A DNA stretch of 64,000 nucleotides from contig NC_134016.1 in NCBI RefSeq assembly GCF_040712315.1, forward strand, positions 20,071,890 to 20,135,889, given 5' to 3'. Position 1 is the stretch's first letter, and each line of letters starts with the position of its first letter. The DNA is from Castanea sativa (lineage: Eukaryota > Streptophyta > Magnoliopsida > Fagales > Fagaceae). The position numbers were made by a program, and so were the translations under genes. Under the pieces are notes generated by a model. It saw only the letters and a program-made list of their open reading frames with translations, did not search any database and was not told the DNA's origin. Below, in pieces: positions 1-9,730 of the stretch.

Positions 1-34
1 CTTCCACGCTAGTTGTGAGTGCTTGGATTTGCAG

Positions 35-1726
35 GGCCAATGTCGCAGGGTCTAAACAAGACTCCATCTAGATTGTTGAGAATGGTTGGAACTGTATTCT
101 CGAACCTTAGTACAAAAATATCGTTTCCCACAGACGGCACCAAGCTGATGAAGTCTAATTCGTCAGCTGTGTACATTCGTTCATATGATGTCGAGACCTC
201 GTCAATGTTCCTGCAAAATGAGAGAAACTTCTCTGAGGTGGATGTTAGGATATGTGCCCTTAAATCATATTGTATGATACTATGTATGATTTAATGTTAT
301 GATTAAAAAAGTTGTTTTATTTTTATCTAAAATAATGGTAACATGAATATTTGACATTATCATATAATCCATGAGATACATAGTATGTGATTTATGTGAT
401 TTAATCGCAAAAGATATAAGTCACAAATTCTTTATAAACTCAGAATTTATAGTTCATAGTCGGTGATGAAATTGGGCATTTTATCTGCGAAGACTATAAC
501 GTATCAACTAAGATGATTTGTCTTGATCATGGAAGTAGGGACTTCTAGTTGATATGTTGATATGTTTTAAGAGTTAAGACATATTGAATTGAACCGTGTG
601 AGATTTATTATTCTCCTAATGACTGTCAAATGAATAATAAATCTCACGACTTCTATTTGCATGAACTCTTAAACCTAAAAGAATAATGGATCTGATCATG
701 AGGTGTAGGTTGCTTTGATATATCAGGAGTGAGATCTAAAGTAACAGTCAAAACCTCAGTATGTTGAGCAGCCACATTTGGTGTTGATGGAACATATATT
801 CTCAAGATGGAATTCATAATCTTTTAACGAAAATATAAAATATTTCCTTGAGATAAGTTTAATGGGTTTGGTTATTCAGAGTGTTAGGCCTAACCACTTT
901 AGTAAGGAGTTACTAAAGTATATATTTATGAAATTGGATTTCATAAATATATGATGAATAACCTTAAAGGATTAAATCGGGTACTCAAGGATTAAGATAT
1001 AGTAATTTTCAAAGTGGCAGTCTATTTCATGACTTTGTATTGCTACAAATATTTTATGAAGGGGTTGCATGTATAATAAAGTTTTGGGATATAATTTATT
1101 AATAAGGCCTAGAGTGCAATTATATTTATATAGTGGTATTAAATATAATTAATGGTAACTTTGGACTTGTCAAAAGTTGACGGAAAAGCCCAAAGCCCAT
1201 TGGAGCTAGTGTCTTATTGGTCCATTTTAGTCCCACTCCAAACCATACACAAAAGCTCAATTGGAAAGGTCCAATAGGCCAGCCCAATTGATAATCTGTT
1301 AGTTGTAAAGGGAGGACATACATAATTTTTTATAAGAAGAGAAAATAAGGAAGAGAGACATCATTGTGAAATGGTGTGCATGTGAGAATGAGACACTCTA
1401 TCATTCTCCCTTGAAAACTGACTGAGAGACCACACATCTTGGGCGTAAAGTGGAATTGAAGTGAAGATTAAAAGTGTTTCCGAGTACTTCTAATTTTTTT
1501 TTTGAATTTCACCATACCAAGGTACGCTATCTTGTTCTTAAATTCTAAAATTTACATGGTGCATGTTGTCAGTTATGAATAAAATAGATCCATGTTTGTT
1601 ACTTCCGCTGTGTGTTTTGTATGAAATACAAAACCAAATTTTCCAACAATGGACACTGGTGTGGTGCCAGTCACAACATCTCCAATGCTTAAGTTAGTGA
1701 TTAGAAATCCTTTTGGAATAAAATGA
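35..1726 (+). pseudogene. Exon of unrecognised gene split by an LTR
   Basis: An open frame follows a good acceptor (ttgcag, ending at 34) and reads a conserved-looking peptide containing RMVGTVFSNL, SFPTDGTKLM and VYIRSYDVE. At 242 it is cut by a solo LTR. After the LTR the same frame resumes (DTGVVPVTTS, then LKLVIRN) and stops with TGA at 1724-1726. Removing the LTR and one target-site copy gives a seamless reading (GAG GTG GAC ACT GGT), so the insertion hit coding sequence. I do not recognise the protein. It may be an exon of a host gene or older repeat coding sequence. The interruption makes it non-functional here. Confidence 0.5.
243..1648 (+). mobile_element. Solo copia LTR, about 1.4 kb
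   Basis: Begins TGTTAGGATATGTGCCC and ends TTTTCCAACA, so it has TG...CA termini. It is flanked by GTGGA (238-242) and ATGGA (1649-1653), a 5-bp target-site duplication with one mismatch. It is homologous along its length to the 3' LTR of the copia element at 57137-58523 and to copies at 2033, 34656, 44150 and 47290. No internal retrotransposon sequence adjoins it, so it is a solo LTR left by LTR-LTR recombination. Confidence 0.85.
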
Positions 1727-2032
1727 GAAGTGTAAAAGTATGTCTTTGAGGTTGGAGTTGTGTACCTTCTGTGCTTCTAATGATCGTGTATATATATATA
1801 GTCTTTGGGGGTTTCTAGCCGTTGGGACCTTGATTGTGGTTTTAATGCTCTTCTCGTAACACCCCAGTCTCATGATTATGGAATTTAATGAGATTCCAAC
1901 GGTTTGCCATTTGATCGGTAATTGCCTGAGGTATTAAGTGTTCTTTATTATTGATTTATTTGTGCTTGTCCATGCTTTGTTGAGGTGGACGAGTGTGATG
2001 TCATCTACAGAATGTGAGTTCGTCAGTCCCAT
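1727..2032. other. Short spacer, no gene seen
   Basis: About 300 bases between two LTRs of opposite orientation. It contains a short TA run near 1790 and no convincing exon, RNA gene or repeat. Confidence 0.5.
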
Positions 2033-3415
2033 CAGTTTGTATCTCATACAAAACATACGCAGCGAAAAATTAACGAATCTACTTCATTCGCGATTGATAA
2101 CATACACTATGTAATTTCAAAATTTAAGAACAAGAAAACGTACCTTGAAGCAGTGAATTTCAAAACAAAGATTAGAAGAACTTGGAAACACTTTTAATCT
2201 TCACTCCAATTCTACTAACATCCAAGAAGTGTGGTCTCTCAATCAATTTCCAATGGAGTATTAGAGAGTGGCTTTCTCTCACACATACACACCATTTCAT
2301 AATAGTGTCACACTCGCTCTAAAATTATGTATGTGTCTCCCTTTGTATCTAACTAATTATCTAATTAGGCTGGCTTTTTGGGCCTTTCCAATTGGGCTTA
2401 AGTGTGTGGCTTGGAGTGGGGCCAAAGGGGACCAATAAGACACTAGCTCCAATGGGTCTTAGGCTTTTTTGTTAACTCTTGATAAGTCCAAAGTTACCAT
2501 TAATTAGATTTAATACCACACTAAATAAATATAGTTGCACTTTAGGCTTTATTTATAAATTATATCCCAAAACTTTATTGTACATGTAACCCCTTCATAA
2601 AATATTCGTAGAAATACAAAGTCATGAAGGTAGACTGCTACTTTGAAGATTACTACATCTTAATTCCTTGAGTACCTAGATTAATCTTTTAAGTTATTCA
2701 TCATACATTTATAAAATCCAATTCCATAAATATATACTTTAGTAACTCCTTACTAAAGTGGTTAGGTCTAACTCTCTGAATAACCAAATCTATTAAACTT
2801 TATCTTAAAAGAATATTTTATATCTCCGTTAAGAGACTATGAATTCCATCTTGAGAATATATGTTCCATCAACACTAAATGTGGTCGCCCAACATACTGA
2901 GGTTTTGATCGTTACTTTAGATCTCACTCTTGATATATCAAAGCAACCTACACTTCCTGATCAAGTCCATTATTTTCTTGAGATTAAGAGTTCATGTAAA
3001 TAGAAGTCGTGAGATTTATTATTCATTTGACAGTCATTAGAAGAATAATAAATCTCACAACAGTCCAGTTCCATATGTTTTAACTCTTAAAACATATCAA
3101 CATACCAATTAGAAATCTCTATTTACATGATTAAGACAAAACATCTTAGTTTATATGTCATAGTCTTCGCAGATAAAATGCCCAATTTCATCACCGACTA
3201 CGAATTAAAATTCTAAGTTTACAAAGAACTTGTTATTTATATCTTTTGTGACTTTTCACATAAATCATATACTATGCATCTCATAGACTATATGATAATG
3301 ACCCAATATTCATGTTACCATTATTTTTAGATAATAATAAAATAACTTTATTAATTACAAAATTAATGTCATACATAGCATCATACAATAGGATTTAAGA
3401 GCACACATCCTAACA
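2033..3415 (-). mobile_element. Inverted copy of the same LTR family
   Basis: This is the reverse complement of the LTR at 243-1648: it starts with the LTR 3' end (TTTGTATCTCATACAAAAC, near 2036) and finishes with the complement of TGTTAGGATGTGTGC at 3415. The 3' boundary (CCTAACA) is clear. The left boundary is eroded and no target-site duplication is evident, so it is probably an old solo LTR. With the first copy it forms an inverted pair about 0.4 kb apart. Confidence 0.8.
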
Positions 3416-3436
3416 TTTTGTCCTATTTTATATTAG

Positions 3437-3605
3437 AATTAGCTAAGTGTTAAACAAAATCTTGGTTAACTCTTATTAAAAATTAGCTAAGTGTTAAACA
3501 GAATCTCGGTTATGTTCAACCCCTCGGGTCACATACCTTGGATAATTTAACTCTTATTGAATTAGCTAAGTGTTAAACAGAACCTCGATTATGTTCCATT
3601 CCTCA
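3437..3605. repeat. Three direct repeats (AGCTAAGTGTTAAACA)
   Basis: The phrase TTAGCTAAGTGTTAAACA occurs three times, near 3439, 3483 and 3561, each followed by a diverged ATCTTGGTTA/ATCTCGGTTA-type tail. It looks like a short tandem repeat in non-coding DNA beside the decayed retroelement; no function is evident. Confidence 0.5.
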
Positions 3606-3899
3606 AGTTGCTAGCCTAGGGTAAACTATCCTTAGGAAAATCTATTAGATTCTAATCAGGATTTTGGTGACTTAACAATCTTTGGATCATACTTTTCAAT
3701 CAAAGGAGTGTTAAAAAGAAAGTGAAGTTAATATATATAAAAATTATATATATGCAATAGGTTGCGAAGCAAAAAGTAACTGTGTAAGTAAAACAAGATT
3801 GTCATAAAAAAAAAATTTGGATCCATTCATTCAAGCTTGGAGATCTTTTTATAAAAGGGTCAGAAGTAGAAGAAAAAGAAAGAGCAACTACTAGATCTA

Positions 3900-6275
3900 A
3901 CCTGTTACAAAATTTGCCTAAGTCCTTAACTAATAGAACTATTCAGCAGCCTTCTTCTCTCTCTTTATCTTTACCCTAGGGCTGCACACCTTCCTCGACC
4001 TCCTAAGCTTCCAACTCCACTACTTGTATTAGGCCTTGCTTCTCTTTCTCAGCAGATGGCTCGGTAGATGAAGCAACTAAAGGTTGCAGTGCCGAGGAAG
4101 CAGGAGTAGAACTAGGCACTAGGGGAGTAGGGATGGGAGCAATGCGAAGGGTAGGGGGATAATAAACACTAGAGGGCCCTTTAAGGTCCTAGCTAGCATC
4201 TACTCCCGTTGCATTTAGATCCTCCCCTTATACTTCGAGGCAGAAGGCCCGAGCAATATCCCGAAGCTGGGCAGTCAGATTTTGGGCTGTCTTGTTCATT
4301 CTAGCATCGTATGTGGCTTGCTCAGCCTTCCCTTTCTTGGCATCCTTACCTTCTAGCTCCTTTATCTAAAGCTTGATTTGATCTTTTGCCGAGGTTAGCT
4401 ACGCTTTGGTTTTCTTCAGTAAAACTTGTAACTCCACGGCCTACCTCTCTACCCCTCCCAAGGTAGCCTCAGCACTCTTGCGCCCCCTTTTAGCCTCGGC
4501 CAGGTGGAAGACAGAATCCTTATACTTCTTCTCTACCTTATCCAAGACCTTCTCTAAGATCGCCAACTTATTTTTCACCTCTCGGGACTTAGAAGAGCAT
4601 AGTTAACCCATTCCTCGACCACAAAAGGATGCCTACATAGCCTATAAAAAAAATGTGCGCGTTAAGGTCTTAGCACTAGGGATATGAATAAATCAAGGTC
4701 CCTCTTTAGCGAGAGAAGCACCTCGCATTTCCTCATGTTCTTCAGATCCTACATGTCTTAGGGAAGGAGCAAAGCTTTCTCAAAAATTTAAAAACTAGCC
4801 TAAATCTGCCCTTCCGGGCATCCCTCAAAGTTTCCTTTGATGTGAGGGGGTCCCCTGTGCTAAGCACAAAGGCAAGGTTCGAGATGGTGGCCTTGACATG
4901 TTGCTCCCCTTCAGCGCTTTTGCCAGCCCCTTCAGATGGGTCATTCTTTTACTAAGCCCTCGTAAGTCTAGGCTTCTTAGAAGGCAGTTGTTGGGAGGTC
5001 GGGGGTATTTCCCCTCCTCTAAACTCTCCTTTCCAGACTATTTTCCTCATTTCCTCTTCTTTTCAGTTGCTTCCAAGGCAAAGGGATGAGGTGGGATAGA
5101 AATAGGTGGCCGATGGACGATTGGCACTGCGAGGCATTTCCCCTAGCATGGGCAGTAAGTAGTGCCAGGAGGTCGGGCGTCTTCTCTTCGACCACCATTC
5201 CTTAAGGATATCAATAGCCTCTTGGCTAGTGCTGACTTAAGTAATAACGCGAGGACAACGATTGGGCTCGGGAGGCTCCTCAAAGTTAGCTCGGTAGAAT
5301 ACTTCAAACTCTCTCTCTCTGTGTCAGCTTGGGTGGGTTCAGAGACTGGTTCTTCCCGCTCCTTGTCGGAAGGGATTGTCTTCTCATGGGAGTAAAGGAG
5401 CTTAGCCATAAGCTGAGCAAGTAGCCTAATGTCTTAAGTGCTTAGTGGAGGAGGTTCGGTAAAAAATTTGAGGACAGTTACGTCAATTAGTGCAAACCTC
5501 ATATCTTTGGCTTTGATTACATGCTTAGGGGATTGGAAGCATTTAGAAATGGGCTTGAACCTGAGGATCACGTGAACTACCTGAAGCTGCCCGTCTAGGT
5601 GGAGAAAGATCTCGGATTGCAAAATCCTATTCAGCTCCGCGAAACTAACCAAGTTGCGATTTGGAGCTATGTGGAACTTGTCTGTAAAAGAAACTAGTTC
5701 GATAAGAATTGAAAATAAAAGAAGCTAAAGGAAGAAGGTACTCTAGTTATTCTAAGTCCTCGAGTACCCCACCTAGTTCCCCATCTTGGGTAGGGTAGTG
5801 CAAACCATCATGTCATTGACCCAAGATGATGAGGAAGTCTTTGTCCATATCCTTATTGGACTCGGGAATACAAGAAATCAATCTAACAGAGGGAACTCTA
5901 CACTTAAAATAGTAACCCGTATCCTTCCCCCTTTGGAAATTGTAAACACAGTTCACGTCGTGCCAAGTGAGGTTGGTCCCCATTTTTCAGTTTATCATAT
6001 CCACACTACTAATGGCCCTAAAAAGGTTGGGAGAGCATTGGGTAGGGGAGAGCCTAAAATTAATAAGGAAATCCCTTGTTACTTTATCCAGAGGAATCTC
6101 CATTCCGCCTTCAATAAAGACAATCATGGGGATAACTAATGCCCCATGGGGGTTTACCTATAAGTCACTCTCCTAACTCACAATGTTGTAGTTCTATGTT
6201 TTCGGGGATCCTATACTTAGCCTTAAAGGTGGCCATAACCTCCGAAGTATCAACTAACTTAGCAAACCTACCCAT
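3900..6275 (-). pseudogene. Degenerate retrotransposon gag-like gene
   Basis: On the minus strand a broken coding sequence starts with MGRFAKLVDTSEVMATFKAK near 6275. It continues with TNLTWHDVNCVYNFQRGK (near 5970), RVPSVRLIS, then LVSFAELNRILQSEIF and KPISKCFQ.PKHVIKAKDMR (5650-5500). After that comes a Lys/Glu-rich coiled-coil section (KLAILEKVLDKVEKKYKDS near 4580; later LTAQLRDIARAF) ending in a Pro/Ser-rich tail near 4100. This order matches the plant proteins annotated as putative gypsy-type transposon or gag-like proteins. Several in-frame stops and frameshifts (for example in the coiled coil near 4460 and 4410) make it non-coding today. Family assignment is from memory of the residue pattern. 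Confidence 0.6.
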
Positions 6276-7500
6276 GTAATCCTATTAGGTAAAAATAAAA
6301 AAGGGAAGAAAGAAAAAAAGAATTCCTTTTATAATGATGGGTAAAGGGCCAAAGGCACTTATGAACTCTAATGGAAGATCTCATCGGACTGCTACTTCAA
6401 AGGAAAATTACAAAATTATGTAAATGGGAAAAATTACTCCTACTTCCCCTATGTATAGGGATAGGAAATGGATGATAAATTTCCTGCTCATTAATCCTAA
6501 GAAATCTGGGCTGATGGATCACCATTGCACTGTAGACCGTGGGGGGACAAATAGTTGCCTGATGCAGTACTTGTAGCGATGTGGATACCGAAGCGTTAGG
6601 AGCGTTCACAAGACAGATGAAACAACGTCCCCATGTGGGAATGCGATTAGCACGTGACAACCCTCCCACCTTCTACTAAAACCTCGCTCTTAGAGTATCT
6701 CTCGAGAGCAAGGTTTTAAGGGGCTATTATGGTGGAGTCGAGGACCGAAGAGCCCAATTCGAGGACAAATTTGTCCAATCCAAGCGAAGAAAGATAGGCC
6801 AACTCAAAGGACTGTGCCTACCCAAAGAAAGCAAGAGAGCCAAAGGATGACTGACACCTTTTTGAAGCCCAAGGTCAAGGGAAAAGATAGTAATGGGAGG
6901 AAACGAGACTTGTGAGGGTGGTAAGAGAAAGCTTCTTGAAGAAGAAACTTCCCACCTCTGCATACAATACTTTGCACCACCTAACCAGCTACATTAATGA
7001 GGAAATGACTCTTGAACAGTAACATCACAACTAACAATTCTCTCTACCACCTCTAGAAGGGTCCTAATGGGACAAGTATCCTAAGGGATCACCTGAAACG
7101 TACAAGTGGAGGGCTAGAATGCTAGGAAAAGGACTATAAAAGGAAGGGAACCTCCAAGAAAAAGGGGATGAATAATCTCCAAGAAAAAAGAAACAAGTGA
7201 GAGAATTGTGGATTACCTTGTAAAGAACAGGAGCTTAACTTATTTATAAAAGATTGAGCCTCGGACCCACCCGAGGAGGGTATTATCCTCAATTATTGTT
7301 CTAAGTGCACTTATCTGTTACTTTAGATTCAGCAACCTTAGATTTAGACTTACTTTTACATTGCACTTGAGTTAAAGACCCACTCTCTTAAAAATTTATT
7401 GTTTCTTGATTTGAAGGACAATGTACCACTATTCTAGGTGGACTCTAGCCTTTATTTTTAGTGTCCTTACACTTACCATGTGTATTTAGTTCATCCAATA
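6276..7500. other. LTR-like or leader DNA next to the gag-like relic
   Basis: No credible gene. The section around 7080-7440 resembles a plant LTR promoter and leader: CTATAAAAGG at 7134, purine-rich sequence after it, then GAGCCTCGGACCCACCCGAG near 7255. That orientation is plus while the gag-like relic is minus, so either the two belong to different insertions or the element is rearranged. No terminal repeats were found. Short frames at 6397-6669 and 6727-6963 show no recognisable protein. Confidence 0.35.
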
Positions 7501-7635
7501 AAATGATGTCACGCCATTTTTTTTATGTCATTTCATTTTTAATTATTTAATTATTCATTTTTTTTAGGTTGCAAAAATAATATTGTATTAGTTTATTGGA
7601 TAAACTAAATACACGTGACAAATTTATGGGGCACT

Positions 7636-7918
7636 TAGTGCTGGTTTGGATCCAGCTTATTATGGGCTGCGTCTGCGTTTTGTTTTTTTGTTTTTTTTTT
7701 TTCTTCTGCTGTGGGGGACAAGCGCGCAGTGCGCGCACTGTGCGCGTACTGTGCGCGCACTATGCGCACTGTGCGCGTACTGTGCGCGCACTGTTCATGT
7801 ACGTTTTTGACAATTTTTTATCAAACATGGGTCCCGCAATACTATTTACACATTTAAAAATTATTTTGCTACAGTGTTTTCAGTTTTCAGCAATAAGTTC
7901 TATCCAAACGGACCCTTA
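7636..7918 (-). mobile_element. hAT-like MITE, copy 1
   Basis: Starts with GTTTGGATCCAGC and ends with TCTATCCAAACGGAC, an inverted terminal pair typical of abundant plant hAT-type MITEs (internal CAATAAGTTC, TTTTGCTACAGTG, GTCCCGCAATAC). It contains a GCGCGCAC-rich run (7720-7792). Flanks CTTAGTGC and CTTAGTAT are a partial 8-bp match, as expected for an aged hAT duplication. Confidence 0.6.
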
Positions 7919-8134
7919 GTATTCGTTTGGATTGCGCTTTTTCTCCTATGCGTCTGCGTTTGGCCAAAATATGGTGGGTCTCGTGCACTGTTCACGGGAC
8001 CCGCAATTACCTTTTTCACCAAAAATAACTTTAAAAATAGATTCCACAGTACTATTTACACATTTAAAAATTATTTTACTACAGAGTTTTCAGTTTTTAG
8101 TAATAAGCGATATCTAAATACACTTTTAATATAG
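7919..8134 (-). mobile_element. hAT-like MITE, copy 2 (diverged)
   Basis: Adjoins copy 1 and repeats its internal landmarks: CGTTTGGATTGCGC at the start, ACTATTTACACATTTAAAAA, TTTTACTACAGAG and TTTTTAGTAATAAG. Its far end (GATATCTAAATACAC) is a decayed terminal repeat. Head-to-tail with copy 1. Confidence 0.5.
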
Positions 8135-8204
8135 AATATTGATAAGAGAGATTGTTAATGCAAATAAAATAAAACTTCAGGTGAAGTTCAAATTCTAAAC
8201 ATTA

Positions 8205-8424
8205 AGAGTCCGTTTGGATAGAACTTATTGCTGAAAACTGAAAACACTGTAGCAAAATAATTTTTAAAGGGGTAAAAAATACTATTCATTCTAGAAGTTA
8301 CTGTTCATTGGCCTAAAATCATTGTTCATAGCCAATAAACAATAACAAACACGCGTTGAAAAAAAAAAATAATAAAACGTGGACGCAGCTAGAAGAAGCT
8401 GGATCCAAACGGTCTCTTAAGTAT
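8205..8424 (+). mobile_element. hAT-like MITE, copy 3, upstream of SGS3
   Basis: Opposite orientation to copies 1 and 2. Starts AGTCCGTTTGGATAGAAC, has AACACTGTAGCAAAATAA inside and ends GCTGGATCCAAACGGTC. It ends about 160 bases upstream of the SGS3 TATA box, so the first two copies and this one form an inverted MITE arrangement in the proximal promoter. Confidence 0.6.
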
Positions 8425-8582
8425 AAAATCTAAATGTTCACACTTTAAGGTGTAATTTATCTTTAAAAAAAAAAAATATTGGAAACTTACTGAGAAAGTT
8501 TGGAAAAGCAAATATCAGGGAAAAAAAAAAACCAAATTGAATAAAAATTTGGGGCCCGAGACTTGAGGACTAAGTAGCAGTC

Positions 8583-8590
8583 TATAAAAA
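8583..8590 (+). promoter_or_regulatory. Probable TATA box of SGS3
   Basis: TATAAAAA lies about 25-35 bases before a CT/AC-rich leader (CTCGTCAAAAGCCTCACTC onward), the usual layout of a plant core promoter. It is the only good TATA element between the MITE at 8424 and the leader exon. Transcription probably begins near 8610-8620. Confidence 0.55.
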
Positions 8591-8610
8591 TAAAACAAAA
8601 TCCATTAGTC

Positions 8611-8831
8611 TTCGTCTCGTCAAAAGCCTCACTCTGCACGCATTTCGCATCACCCACACACACACTCTCTCTGTGTTTGTTTTTTTCTCTCTCTCCTGCG
8701 CTTTCATTTCAAACCCTCCGCGCGTGACTCTCAATCTCCGGCGAGTTTCTCGTAGAACCTCGCTATTCCCGGCATTCCGATCATCCTCCACCGACGATCG
8801 GTTGCGATCCACAGGTATTGCTTCCCATACT

Positions 8832-8862
<31 letters not shown>

Positions 8863-9730
8863 AACAGTCTCACACACACTAAAACCTATTTTCCGTACAC
8901 TACGTTCAGGTTTCTTGCATTTTGCTCTTGATGCATTACTATTTCTTTAGCTTGAACTGATTTTCTGATTCTCGCTTCAAATAATCGTACTGAATATACA
9001 TTTTGTGTGTATGTATATGCGCTTTGTGTGTATGCATGTGCATGTAGCACCAACATGTTTGCTTGTTGATTGTAGTGTATGTGCAATGGACGATCGGTAT
9101 CGTTTTCGCGAAACCTAGGGTTTCTTCTTAAGCTAAAACTTGTGCTTTCTCCCTCTAAAATTTGAACTCTCTCGTTCTCTAGAAGTTAAAAATCTTTACT
9201 TTTTAGTTTTATACAGTTGGATCTGTGTGCAATGGATGTATTGATGGTATTTCGAGTTCATTTTTGGTAAAAATTGGTGTTCGTCCAAGCCATTTATGGG
9301 TATTCAAAATTTTCCCCCTTTGTTTTTGGTAAGATATGAGTTTGTTTTGTGTATATGTCCCTTAATGCTCTGTTTGGATTCTGAGAAAGCATAAGGAAAA
9401 AAAAAGGAGTTAATAAATACTGCATTTTCATGTGTGGTTCGCTCTTAAAATGATCTGTAAAATTCAACTTGGTGGGGCATTATATTCAGTGTCAATTGAT
9501 ACTCTTTTGTGTGGTTTTTGCTGCAATATTACTATTATTATTATTATTATTTTAATTTAATTTTCCTTTTGTTGTTTTCTTAAGGAAAAGTCTGATTTTT
9601 ATTGAACAAGAAAAAAATTCGAAACTTCTTTGTTTAAATATTTGTTGAAAATAATATTCTGGGGTAAAATTATGAATAAAGTGCAAATTTCTTAGTAAAG
9701 TTGATTTATTTTTATAATTGCAGCCAAAAG
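8611..9730 (+). other. SGS3 5' UTR with leader intron
   Basis: The leader exon (to 8814) is pyrimidine-rich with CTCTCT runs and ends CCACAG^GTATTG. The intron (8815-9723) contains a CT microsatellite (about 8839-8862), T-rich tracts and ATT repeats (9533-9550), and ends AATTGCAG. The second exon adds CCAAAAG before the ATG at 9731. Leader introns of this kind often raise expression in plants (known generally, not shown here). A longer open frame reaches 9701, but the ATG at 9731 fits the spliced mRNA and the family N terminus. Confidence 0.65.

Noticed and set aside
7596..7919. 107-codon frame upstream of SGS3
   Set aside because: It runs through a MITE and a GCGC-rich run; composition is repeat-driven.
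9701..9730. Alternative upstream start for SGS3 (MIYFYNCSQK)
   Set aside because: These codons lie in the leader intron and its acceptor (TTGCAG at 9718-9723); the spliced start is 9731.
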